Assembly: GCA_022747635.1 (NCBI GenBank)
Contig: JAKTNV010000027.1
Location: forward strand, 3,358,501-3,422,500
Source of the DNA: Hetaerina americana
Lineage: Eukaryota; Arthropoda; Insecta; Odonata; Calopterygidae
Direction of reading: 5' to 3'
Length of the DNA: 64,000 nt
Shown: positions 55,011 through 64,000 of the stretch, piece after piece
Position numbering within the stretch: position 1 is the stretch's first letter
How the letters are laid out: each line of letters opens with the position of its first letter
Made by a program: the position numbers and the translations under genes
The notes under the pieces: model-generated
Database searches by the model: none
What the model was told of the DNA's origin: nothing
The model's input: the letters and a program-made list of their open reading frames with translations, nothing else

Positions 55011-56282
55011 TTCTCCAGCCTCTCAACTCATCCTCTTGCTTTGGAAACGAAGTTTAGGATCCATACGCGCAATGGATCCGAGCCGGTACTACGATTTCAA
55101 GTCAATGTAGATCTGATCTTTACCCAGCGTAATTGTCATCTATTCCCTTCTCATGCTCGATGATTCCTTTTTCTAGGTTTTTCTCCTTCTCACACGCCCA
55201 CTCTTACGTCCTTAGGTCGATTTCCTCGCAAATACGTGAAGCGCCCCTCTTTCTCTAGTTTATTTCTTCCAACTTTAAAGTTTCACTTGGCATTCCTCAG
55301 TATTGTTTATCTCGTTCCGTTGATTTTATTGTTGAAGATCTTTGTCCCATACCTCTTGCACTGCTCCTGCAACGAATTCACAAACAACTGCGATCCAATT
55401 GGCTATTTATTTTGTGCGTGAGAGTTACAATCCGAAATATTCGCAATTCCCGGGAATCCACCAATTCCGGATTTAAAAATGGATTTCAATAATGCATGTG
55501 ATAGCCTGGCTTGGCGTAGGGCTTATGCTGTGATAGCAATCGGGGAAACGCCGGGGCATACGAAAACATGAAAAAGCAGCGAAAATGAAAGAAAAATATT
55601 TTTGTAAAACCACGAAGATGGTAGATAAAAATATATTTGATATAACTTACCCCGTAATGCAGTATGTAATTATAAAATTTAAAAAAATAATTCGTGTAGT
55701 CAAGATAGAATTTGTAATTTTTAATGACAAGTTGACGGGTGCTAATTTTATTTTTTTACGTGAAATTAAATTTTAAAAAAGAAGTTAAAAAATTATTTTA
55801 CGTAATGTGCTGAAAATTAATTGCAAATGTGCACTCGAAGTTCGTCTATAATGAATACTTGCGCCTCAGTTAATATCCATGTTTGAATGTTCAATTTGGC
55901 CGACTTCTACTTAAATTGGAAGGTAAGCACATTGCCTTGTAATTAATCGCTCGATAATTGTGCTGCGCTCTCAATGCGAATGGCAATTGCAATGAGTTAT
56001 TGGAAAGGGTTAATATTGGATTTTTGAAAAAGGCGTGTTGGAATGGGAGTCGATTAGCAGATTGCGGGCGCGTTATTGTGGACGCGCTAATGAATGAGCG
56101 GATGGATGGATGTTGCGACGGCGGCTTCCGCTCCTAGCGGCGAGCCCATCCCTTCGCACCGGGGCACAGTACGTCGCCCTCCCACTCCCACGTCGGGTGA
56201 CCGCTCGGGTGACGACCGCCTTTCCGATGCGGCGATAGTCCAAATCCCACCCGAAAGACCCACCCTTGGTCGTGGGCGGTGA
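55011..56282. other. Unassigned stretch
   Basis: A+T-rich to 56030, then a CpG-rich part at 56080-56280. No recognised gene. Confidence 0.4.
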
Positions 56283-56550
56283 ACTACGTCTGCGTAATAC
56301 TCCGCGAGTGTCTGTGAGGGCGTGTGTTAGGGTGGGTGTGTTCGGGCACCAGCCACGCCCTCACAAATATTAATTTATACTTGAATGTGCCTAGAGTAGC
56401 TAGTGTACACAAACACTCGTTCAGATACATGCCTATGTGCACAGTGCAATCATGGGTTTGTCTGAATTAATCATTAAGCTGTTATCTTGAAGTTAATATG
56501 CGACAACTGTTCAGAAATAAACTTACGTTTTGAAATAAAATATCAAATTA
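56283..56550 (-). mobile_element. Diverged CR1/L2-like LINE 3' end
   Basis: CTACGTCTGCGTAATACTCC, GAGGGCGTGTGTTAGGGTGG and GGGCACCAGCCACG resemble the family 3' end in reverse complement. The upstream part is much diverged. Confidence 0.5.
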
Positions 56551-56643
56551 GTGACATGGCAAAGTTATAATATAAATATTTGAAAGGCACATTCTTCAGC
56601 TATTTGTCAACATTGTCGTCGGACAAACTAACTCATATATATA

Positions 56644-57939
56644 TCCGGAAAATAAGTGTACTGAGCTCAGGAAAAAAAATTTATTACACTTTTAAATATC
56701 TTAAGCTAATATTCCTCAAAATAGGACCCATGTGAGTCGATACACTTGTTCCAGCGGCGTTCCCATTCCTGGAACACTCCCGCGAAGGCATCATCGGGAA
56801 CCTCTCGAAGACACGTCGTCACGACCTCTTTGACGGCGTCCAAAGTCCCGTGTCGCGTTCCTTTCAAACTCCTCTTTATCTTCGGGAACAGAAAGAAGTC
56901 CCGTGGTGCCAAGTCCGGGCTGTAGGGCGGGTGCGGCAGCGTTGCCACGCCGTGCTTGGCCAAGAAGTCCGACACGACAAGCGCGGTGTGAGACGGCGCA
57001 TTTTCGTGATGCAGCCGCCAGATGTTTTTGATCCCTGGCCGGACGCGGGCGACTGGTTTTCGAAGCCTGTCGAGCACTTGGACGTAAAATGCAGCATTTA
57101 CAGTTTGTCGTTCAGGTACAAATGCGTAGTGGACGACTCCCCTTTTGTCAAAAAAGACAATGAGCATCGCCATGATCCGAGATTTGCTCATGCGAGCTTT
57201 CTTTTGACGGGGTGATGATGGGGTGTGCCACTCCGCACTTTGTCTCTTCGACTCCGGGTCGTACTCAAAGATCCACGTCTCGTCACCCGAAACAACGTTC
57301 TCTAAAAAATGTGGATCATTTTTGCAGTGATCCGCAAGTTGTGTCGCGATTTCCAAACGATTGAGTCTTTGATCATCACTGAGCACTTTCGGCACCAACT
57401 TTGCACAAATTTTTCGCATCTATAATTGGTGCCTAATAATCTCGTGCACTATTGTTTTTGGCACATTACACTGCTCTGCTATCATCCGAACACTAAGACG
57501 ACGATCAGAGTTCAGTACATCGCGAACTTTTTCGTCGGTGAGTGTCGTTGATGGGCGTCCAGGCCGTGGTTCGTCGTCGACCTCTTCTCTGCCCTCCACG
57601 AACATCTTGTGCCACCGAAAGGTCATGTTTCTGGACATGGCTGACTCCCCGTAAGCCTGGTTAATCATACCGACAGTTTCGGTAGACGATTTCCCAAGCT
57701 TTACCGCAAATTTGATGGAATAACGCTGCTCCAAAAACTTCGGCATCGCGTTCCGTGACGTGGGTCGAGCGTGGAGGTTCGCGTTAACAGAGCTCCTCAC
57801 TACACCACAGCTCAGAGCCGACTGCCTTTTTCAGCGTCGCTTGCCAACATACCCCCCTCCAATCGCAGCCCGTCAGAGCGGTGCTGGGCGCGCCTGGAGC
57901 GGCGGGAAAAAATCAGTACACTTATTTTCCGGACGAACC

Positions 57940-57941
<2 letters not shown>
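56644..57941 (-). mobile_element. Mariner transposon, second copy, inserted in TA repeats
   Basis: Same family as 44704-46001, inverted. The 5' terminus ending at 57941 (minus CAGGGTTCGTCCGGAAAATA) is intact and followed by a long TA tract. The other terminus starts only at TCCGGAAAATAAGTGTACTG (56644); the outer CAGGGTTTG is replaced by TATATATA. It therefore inserted in or next to TA microsatellite sequence and lost about nine terminal bases at one end. Confidence 0.97.
56706..57746 (-). pseudogene. Mariner transposase with nonsense codon and changed catalytic Asp
   Basis: The minus-strand frame from MPKFLEQRYSIKFAVKLG (57746) to SYFEEY (56709) keeps a single frame, but a TAG at 57422-57420 stands where the sister copy has CAG (after the IIRHQL/IIREQL segment). 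The second catalytic residue is changed: LHHENAPSHTA has GAA (57005-57003) in place of GAC. The first (SGDETWIF) and third (SPDLAPRDFFLFP) aspartates remain. An unbroken ORF of 237 codons follows the stop, but it would lack the DNA-binding half and the DDD triad. Confidence 0.95.
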
Positions 57942-58020
<79 letters not shown>

Positions 58021-58053
58021 TATATATATTTATTTATTTATTTATTTATTTAT
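57942..58053. repeat. (TA)n followed by (TTTA)n
   Basis: About 70 bp of TA, a short CACATATA interruption, TA again, then about seven TTTA units at 58026-58053. Confidence 0.97.
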
Positions 58054-59039
58054 AAATGTATATATGTATATTTTTAACGATACACAAGCTTATCAATTCT
58101 GTCTCTTTGAGAAATCATCTGCCGCCATTCATTTTAATCAGTTGTTTACACCAGCATGTAATTCTGCGTCACTGTCAAAGCACTGTGTTGCAAGCCACGT
58201 TTAGCGAGAGATCCGTAATCATCAATCGGCATTTTTCGCGAATATTGTCATTGATTTTCACCATCAATTCTACTAGGCCGACCACAGCGGTCCTCGTCGT
58301 GAAGGTTGGTGTTGTGGCAATTTTTAAACTGAATGCACCTACGCCTTCACTATTTCTCTCCGTACACTTTTGCTGGACACCGAATCACAGATCGAACTTC
58401 TCAACTCGCGGGATTTTCTATTGCAGCTCACAATGCAACAGTTCGCAATATGACTAAGTAATAGAAACACCACAGTCTCCACACACACTAACACAGCATG
58501 ATGCGTTTTGAGTGTAGGGACGTTTAGACACCAAGATGGTTCCTCTAGCCCTACCCACTGCAACGCTAGGCCGAAACGTGAGTCACTTTCTGGACAGCGC
58601 TCGCAGTTGTGTGCATGGGATAAATTTTGCTCTGATTCAGAATACTGCAGGGTAAGAACGGGAATTGGAACCTATCTCAGGCAGTATCTATACTCTTAAT
58701 TTATACCGGAGGTCGAATCTACCAATATAATATTTGCCATATAATTGCCGGTCTTTTACAAAAAAAATCACATATTCTGTACCTTTAAAAATGTGTACAT
58801 AGTTCTCGCCAACTCTCTTCGAAAATCAAGAAGCACTCAGCCTCAACCCGTGACAGCTCGCGCTCGCTGTCGTGACGCTTACTCGCTTATCGTATCAATA
58901 ATATACCTAAAAGATGTTATCGGTTCATTATATATGTAGTTCTCTAATTGACGTTTTCCGGTCACGTGATTCTTAAATTGACGTCTCGGGTACTCGCCGG
59001 GTGTTCTAAATGTGGTCCATATAAAGTGAAGAAACATCT
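58054..59039. other. Unassigned stretch
   Basis: No recognised gene or repeat. Confidence 0.4.
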
Positions 59040-59240
59040 CTGGCTCTCAAACTTATTCATTGCATTCTTCCACAAGACGTCTGACGAAGTCTAGCTTCTT
59101 TAATACTAAACAGCATATCCTTCTGATGTGTGTTTCACGTTCTGGTAAATACCATTTATATTTTCGTTCGTCTGCCAATTTCCCGTGAGAGATCTTTTCG
59201 ACTACTTTCTCTTTAAAATCTAAATATATGGCATCCAATT
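59040..59240 (-). mobile_element. LINE RT fragment with internal deletion
   Basis: The minus-strand frame reads MDAIYLDFKEKVVEKISHGK, the motif-A block of non-LTR reverse transcriptases (IYLDF.KAFDKV.H), and then THIRRICCLVLKKLDFVRRL, which normally lies about 200 residues later. The middle of the RT is deleted and the AFD part of motif A is altered. Confidence 0.75.
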
Positions 59241-59449
59241 GTGTATTCCTTTCCGAATATTTCAGAATATCAGGAGTAAATTAATGTGTTTACGAAATAC
59301 GAAATATCCCATTACGTTGCTGAAAGAGGCACGTTCTAAGATTTTATTGGATATCGATATAAAATATCTCAGTATGTAATTACGGTATTGAATAGGGTAC
59401 CGAGAAAGAACGCTAGGTTCGTGAAAAGTTCGTGCGAAAGAACACAATG

Positions 59450-60147
59450 CGTCTAACATTTAATGCAGAATCTGTGGTTGGAACCTTCAGATATGAGAAG
59501 ACTCAGGGCTAGACTAACCTAATTCAAAGATGTAGAGCGTGTGGTTTCGCATCCGACATTGGAGATATAATTAGGCCCCCTAATTACATTGGCAGTGCAG
59601 ACAATTGCCGCAAAATTAGAGAGTTAGATTGTCGAACTGATAGATTCAAGCATTCGTTTTTCCCGCGCACGATTCGCGAATGCAATAAAAGGGGGAACAC
59701 CTAAGAAAGTAATGGGTACGCGAGTCCAAGTCTGGCGTCGTGAGGCCCCCCGCCGTGCGCTCTTGTGCCGGGTGGGGTGTAGGCCAATGTATAAAGTCTA
59801 TTGTACATGTGAATTGTACGTCCGGAATGCGTTGAATACTAACCGGTAATAAGTGTCTCAATTGAATCTGTGCCTCCCCTCTTTTAATGACTCTTTCTTG
59901 TCCTCTTTGTGTAGGCATAGGAATAGCTGTTAACCATGTTATACTCGTAATATATGTAGGCATGAATGATTGGTGCTAGGTCGTCCCCTTTCCACGCTTT
60001 TTGGTGGATCGCGGGTGGATTCCCTCTATTTCCTCAGACCAGGTGCATGAGGAAATAAGAGGGAATGCATGTGGAATGTCTTGTGACATAACACCCCTTG
60101 CCATACGTCCTTGCGACCGGTTGCGGGTAAACGTGGGGATGTAGATG
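59450..60147 (+). mobile_element. CR1/L2-like LINE subfamily B, coding end and 3'UTR
   Basis: Degenerate coding end (WLEPSDMRRLRARL, FKDVERVVSHPT, then AAKLES-like and a CGTTTTTCCCGCGCACG block for FPR.IR), followed by GAATTGTACGTCCGGAATGC, CGGTAATAAGTGTCTCAATT, AGGAATAGCTGTTAACCATG and GGTGCATGAGGAAATAAGAG. It ends in ACACCCCTTGCCATACG and GGGGATGTAGATGTATT. Same series as 18721-19345 and 36990-37560; this is the most complete of the three. Confidence 0.85.
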
Positions 60148-61924
60148 TATTCAGAGTCCTCCCTATCACAGGCTCTGTTGGATTCCAGTCGTGAGGTATT
60201 GAACCTTCTATCAACTGGTAAACAACTGTTTGCAAATAAGGTACGATGCCTTCAGCAATTTCCCCAGGTATTCTGGCGCGGATATCTTCCTAACGTGGGC
60301 CATAATTTTTTCATATATTTCGGAGCTGGTTTTCTTCATGGAAACGTTATGTGTGCTCAGGAGCTCTGCAGGTGGGTGAGTGACTTCACTTTATGCCTTA
60401 ATATTTTTGCGGTTAACGCTTTCAAAAAATTATTTTTGGCGTGGGTATTTTATTCGCTGTCTTTAACAATTTAGTCGTTTTCCACGTAAAAGTCATTTAA
60501 ATTTGAGCGTTTTCCCTGTATTTCCTTGACGTATGCCCAGATTATTTTTGATTACCTGATACATATTCCCGTAACATTCACTTTTGAAGGTACGCATGGC
60601 TTTCCGCATAATCTTTTTCGTTTCTGCTCGACAGTCTACGAGTTTTCCTTGGCGTCGGTGATAAAGTTTCGTGATAAATTTTAAAACAATATAAAAAATG
60701 TGAATGAATATTTATTTTGCTCCTTAACGCCGTTCACACCTCTCTGGTCTTCTTTATTATCGGCTGCGATTCTGTATGGCATAAACGTGTCTGTCCCTTC
60801 ACGCGTAGGATTGTGAAATTTTTATCCAGTTGTGTTCTGTGTAAGTAGTGTAAATTGGTAATTTTTGCACTCAGTGGTTAATTCTTTCGAAGCCCATTAG
60901 TGATCTCTAAATTGAATAAATATTGTAGGTACTTGAAGATTTCCCTCAATCACCTTCATCGACTTAGATATTTATTCTAATATAGATTTTCTGACTCGGT
61001 TATGTCCTCGTTTGTCAAAGTCTGCGAGGAATTTGTCACAAATATGTCCAATATATTGTTACTTCGGTTCGTTGATCAAACGCCTTGCTGTAATAGGATT
61101 TTGGAGAATGTAATGAGAAAGCATTGTCATGAATCGTGGTTTTTACTGGAGATCCTACGAAATAATTAATCAAAGTCGCCGTTTGGTATGTGCTTGTTCC
61201 ATTGTGGCTCACCATTCTGGAGTGCCCTTTTCCGAAGAAAGAGGCAATTGGAGAAAGAACCATTGATTGTGATGCCAATGTAATATTGAAAATATTGAGT
61301 GGAGACGTGTGTTGAAGGAAGGCGTGTCATCGGAAGGGATTGCGGGGGATGTGAGGATTCCAATGACCTTACTCGTGGAGGGTGGACGTTCTATAGAGGG
61401 GGAGGGTGCATCTGCAGTGGTCCATTCATTCATCTCACTCGTATTAGTATAAGTGTCAAGTGAATTCCCCAGTCAAACCCGTCCGCAGGTGGGTCGCCCT
61501 TTTCATTCAAATTCAGATCCCGAGGCGTCGGCGGCGGTGACATGACCCTTGACCCTTGTGTTCAAGCCTTCTTCATTAAAAGCTGAGGTGGCCCTGCTCC
61601 TTTACCTATGTGTATTCGAAACCGCAAGGATTCTTTATCTCGTACAGCTCTTGATACAAGAAGCAGGTACAAATTATTCTTGCAATATTCGTGAGCCACC
61701 TAGTGGATAATGGGGGGAGTACGGAGCCAGGATGTTTCCAAGTTCAGATCAGAGGGAGTCAAAATATCTGTTTGATCTTCATTTAATGGCAATGAGGTGA
61801 CTTTGACTCTTTCGAAGTACTCTATTGAGGGATGGAACGTTATCTTGTCATCTTGAGCGAATTTACGGCGTGTGAATTAAAACTTAACGATTATATGACA
61901 ATTTTTCAACTTTTGAAGTTTTAT
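60148..61924. other. Unassigned stretch
   Basis: A 110-codon plus frame at 60145-60474 has no recognised domain. Nothing else seen. Confidence 0.4.
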
Positions 61925-62345
61925 TATATGGTATTGTACCGTTGAAGGTAGGTTTTGGATGTATACAACCTATAAAATTGTACACTACAGTATCCTGAAA
62001 TTGGGCACTACCACAAGCCCTTCTTCAACACCGAATACCATCCCTTCTTTCCATCCAACATCCCCATCCCCCTATTCCTATCCCTGCTAACTTGTTTGCC
62101 TAACATTCTCCCATCCATCATAAGTCTTCTACATCCCATTCCCAATCATCATGCTTTGCAAGCCATCTTTCTTCCTGCCTCCGTAGGATTTCTTTCTCCC
62201 AACAATCCCCTCTCCTCGCCCGCCATACCTTCTTCATTTCCTCGTTTGTTTTCCACTTCACCCTCTCCATCCTTCTCACCCACATTTCAAAAGCCTCCAA
62301 TATACGCCTATCGTTCCACTGCATCCCTACCATCACATTTAATGG
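61925..62345 (-). mobile_element. Diverged RTE-type LINE 3' end
   Basis: The minus strand has ILEAFEMWVRRMERVKWKTN, EEMKKVW and GDCWEKEILRRQEERWLAKH, matching the C-terminal block of the intact RTE. It ends near CCTACCTTCAACGGTACAAT, a degenerate form of the family's CTACCTTAACCGGTAGATTA. It has several small deletions. Confidence 0.8.
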
Positions 62346-62594
62346 CAATAAATCATGGCTCATATGTTTCAACTAGTGAATAGTAAATTAAAATATCTCC
62401 ACCCGAGAAATCACTTTTTAATTGCTTCATGCTTTAAATGTTTCACGATCTCGGTTCAAAATTAAAAGAAACTGTGTGGAATAAGGTCAATGAGTCAGGC
62501 CGAAGGCACCTGTCAATCAATCTTGTTTGATATCAGCCGGAGACACCTTGTCGATTCCCACCCGATTGACGAGTTTCTCCTTCTCTCTTTCCAG
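62346..62594 (+). other. Intron sequence upstream of the NOS1AP-like exon
   Basis: The last part, GACGAGTTTCTCCTTCTCTC and TTTCCAG, is a strong polypyrimidine tract and acceptor. No other feature recognised. Confidence 0.6.
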
Positions 62595-62666
62595 TACATC
62601 GGAACCCTGGACGTCCCCCGGCCCACGAGCAGGATGGAGATAGTTGCAGCGATGCGCCGCATCAGG
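62595..62666 (+). CDS. Internal exon of a NOS1AP/capon homologue (PTB domain)
   Basis: A 72-bp exon of 24 codons reading [14 protein letters not shown], then [10 protein letters not shown]. This is very close to the start of the phosphotyrosine-binding domain of NOS1AP (capon), the adaptor that links neuronal nitric oxide synthase to other proteins through its PTB domain and C-terminal PDZ ligand. It is preceded by TCTCTTTCCAG and followed by GTGAGT, so both splice sites are strong, and its phase is 0 at both ends. As I recall, the vertebrate gene also has a 72-bp second exon with these limits. The Y-G-LDVPRP-SR core and the VAAMRRIR helix agree, with conservative changes (V to I, S to T, N to T, V to M). 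Flanking exons were not found here, so the introns are long. Confidence 0.9.
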
Positions 62667-63079
62667 GTGAGTGGTGCTCTCATCGTTTGAAAGACGCTCG
62701 CGAGGGAGAGCGAATGGAACTCGCAAAGGAGAAACGCAGCGTCGGATCGGGATTTGACGGGTCGTCCCCAAGGGTGACGAACGTCCGGTCCATCTCCAGG
62801 ATACACTCGCTCGTCAAATGATTAATTATCTTAACACCTGTAGCTGCCTCCAATTAGTCCTGCCATTATGAGAGCGGGGAGTTGCCGGACAACACTTGCC
62901 ACACCCCGTCGTGTTGGGATTACATTTTGGATAGTTACTTTTTCACGGCGTGATTATTTTGGGATTATTTGCGCTCCGTAAATATCACTATTATTAGGAA
63001 CATGGCGTTAAACGGCGATATGTTATAAAGTAATTAACTTGTATGAAGATAATCACATATTTCCTCGTCTCCAACATCA
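62667..63079 (+). other. Intron sequence downstream of the NOS1AP-like exon
   Basis: Starts with the GTGAGT donor. No gene or repeat recognised. Confidence 0.5.
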
Positions 63080-63145
63080 TCAACATAAAAACCCCGCGAT
63101 CCATCAGACAGGTGTGTGGCAGTGGGTGCAAGCACCAGGTGGGAT
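63080..63145 (-). mobile_element. Weak LINE 3'-end-like remnant
   Basis: AAAACCCCGCGATCCATCAG, then ACAGGTGTGTGGCAGTGGGT, resembles the hairpin region of the CR1/L2-like LINE in reverse complement. Too short and diverged to be certain. Confidence 0.35.
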
Positions 63146-63462
63146 GGGTAGTTGATAAGGAAAGATATGGGAGGGGAAGGGAAAAATATTCAGTAAAAAA
63201 CTATCCAATGACGTGTCAATTCGTATGCATGCTGGAGGAAGACCTAATTCAAAACAAGGGTTAATTCACTTAATAAAGTAGCTATTTGTTTTACGAAAAG
63301 AGGGAATGAAAATGAATCATAACGATTTATTTGACAGGCCTCAACCATAACAAGACATGCCATACAGATTTTAAAAGTAAGAAGGGCAAATTTTGCAGCC
63401 ACTTTCACCGTAATGATAAACCAGAAGGTGTATCTTCCTTAAATTCTTAGTTTCTCATTCAG

Positions 63463-63684
63463 GAAACGACGGTGCGTTCAATTAGAAAAAATATAGTTAC
63501 CATAGATAGTATGCCCGTGAAGGAGTGGGAGGGAGAAGTGAATATTTTTGATAGAGACTTAGGAAGAATATTTTTGGGCCAATTGACCTCCTACAGAAAG
63601 CAACCATTCAGGAAGCTAAGGGAAGTCTTGCACCAGTTCTGTATGGCGTTTAGGTCATTAGATAATGAGACCCTATTCTTCTGA
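63463..63684 (+). CDS. Possible exon or ORF of unknown function
   Basis: An open frame of 73 codons (starting [16 protein letters not shown], then [20 protein letters not shown] and [20 protein letters not shown]) follows an acceptor-like TTTCTCATTCAG at 63451-63462. It has no ATG near its start, which would fit an exon and not a free ORF. It ends at a TGA at 63682, with a GTAAGG donor-like word just after. I recognise no family; it may be chance. Confidence 0.2.
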   Translation, partial: ETTVRSIRKNIVTIDSMPVKEWEGEVNIFDRDLGRIFLGQLTSYRKQPFRKLREVLHQFCMAFRSLDNETLFF

Positions 63685-63686
63685 TG

Positions 63687-63754
63687 TAAGGATATAGTAT
63701 ATATATAAATATATATATACATATATATATATACATACACATGTATATATAACG

Positions 63755-63822
<68 letters not shown>
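63687..63822. repeat. (TA)n tract
   Basis: TA-based repeat with ACATATAC and CGATATA interruptions, becoming pure TA for about 50 bp at its right end. Confidence 0.95.
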
Positions 63823-63825
<3 letters not shown>

Positions 63826-64000
63826 AAGGCTCCTCTGTTGTAATTCTAAACACCAATGATTATATTTCCTAAGCCCTCGCTCACCCGAACGATACATCCA
63901 CCTATACCACTCTATCCAAAAACCCAACACAAACTTTCAAAACCGAAATTCGGTCTTTTCTCCTCCACTCCGGACCAGAAGAAGGCCTCACCTCCCAAGG
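63823..64000 (+). mobile_element. Possible PLE-like end cut by the window edge
   Basis: After the TA tract the sequence ends GACCAGAAGAAGGCCTCACC, TCCCAAGG. CAGAAGA followed by AAGGCCT and a returning AAGG looks like the first half of the same stem-loop motif (compare TTGAAGAAGGCCCC at 38980). The GAAA box would fall just beyond 64000. Confidence 0.3.

Overview
This window looks like non-coding DNA (introns and intergenic DNA) from a large, repeat-rich animal genome, most likely an arthropod and probably an insect. The evidence is several mariner (DD34D) transposons, RTE-type and CR1/L2-like LINEs, Penelope-like retroelement (PLE) remnants, tRNA-derived SINEs, many long (TA)n tracts, and two places with GT-AG exon-intron structure. 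I cannot name the species from the sequence alone.

Host sequence is scarce. One exon is recognisable with confidence: a 72-bp plus-strand exon at 62595-62666 that encodes part of the phosphotyrosine-binding domain of a NOS1AP/capon homologue. It has a good polypyrimidine tract and acceptor and a GTGAGT donor. A second host-like locus at 35151-36705 (minus) has two exons and a 337-bp GT-AG intron. It carries three in-frame stops and one frameshift, so I call it a decayed gene; its first exon resembles DUF4485 proteins. Two further possible exons (42653-42868 minus, 63463-63684 plus) are weak.

Mobile DNA fills most of the rest. (1) RTE LINEs: a full-length copy with an intact 989-codon endonuclease/reverse transcriptase ORF (29149-32520, minus), a 5'-truncated copy with an 11-bp target duplication (12770-14301), a degraded copy (32830-34585) and many fragments. 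(2) A CR1/L2-like LINE family whose 3' end is a conserved G+C-rich hairpin followed by short TAGATG-type repeats; more than fifteen 3' ends lie in both orientations, in at least two subfamilies. (3) Mariner elements: two near full-length copies with different lesions (44704-46001 plus, 56644-57941 minus), one 5'-truncated copy of another family, and internally deleted derivatives that lost the first two catalytic aspartates. (4) PLE remnants: one retains the reverse transcriptase C-terminus and a GIY-YIG nuclease (49000-50175, minus). About a dozen short copies carry a recurring stem-loop flanked by CTGANGA-like and GAAA boxes, usually next to a (TA)n tract, and some are arranged as long perfect palindromes. 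(5) SINEs, including one with a 15-bp target duplication, and a tRNA-T-arm-like segment followed by two very stable hairpins.

Layout: 1-12 kb LINE 3' ends and fragments; 12.7-23.7 kb RTE copies, deleted mariners and a SINE; 24-29 kb CpG-rich and quiet DNA with a degraded mariner; 29-34.6 kb RTE block; 34.8-37.6 kb decayed gene and LINE ends; 37.6-41 kb PLE/(TA)n/palindrome cluster; 41-48 kb deleted mariner, mariner and LINE; 48.7-50.7 kb nested PLE in RTE plus structured element; 52-58 kb LINE ends and second mariner; 59-64 kb LINE remnants, the NOS1AP-like exon and a terminal (TA)n/PLE piece.
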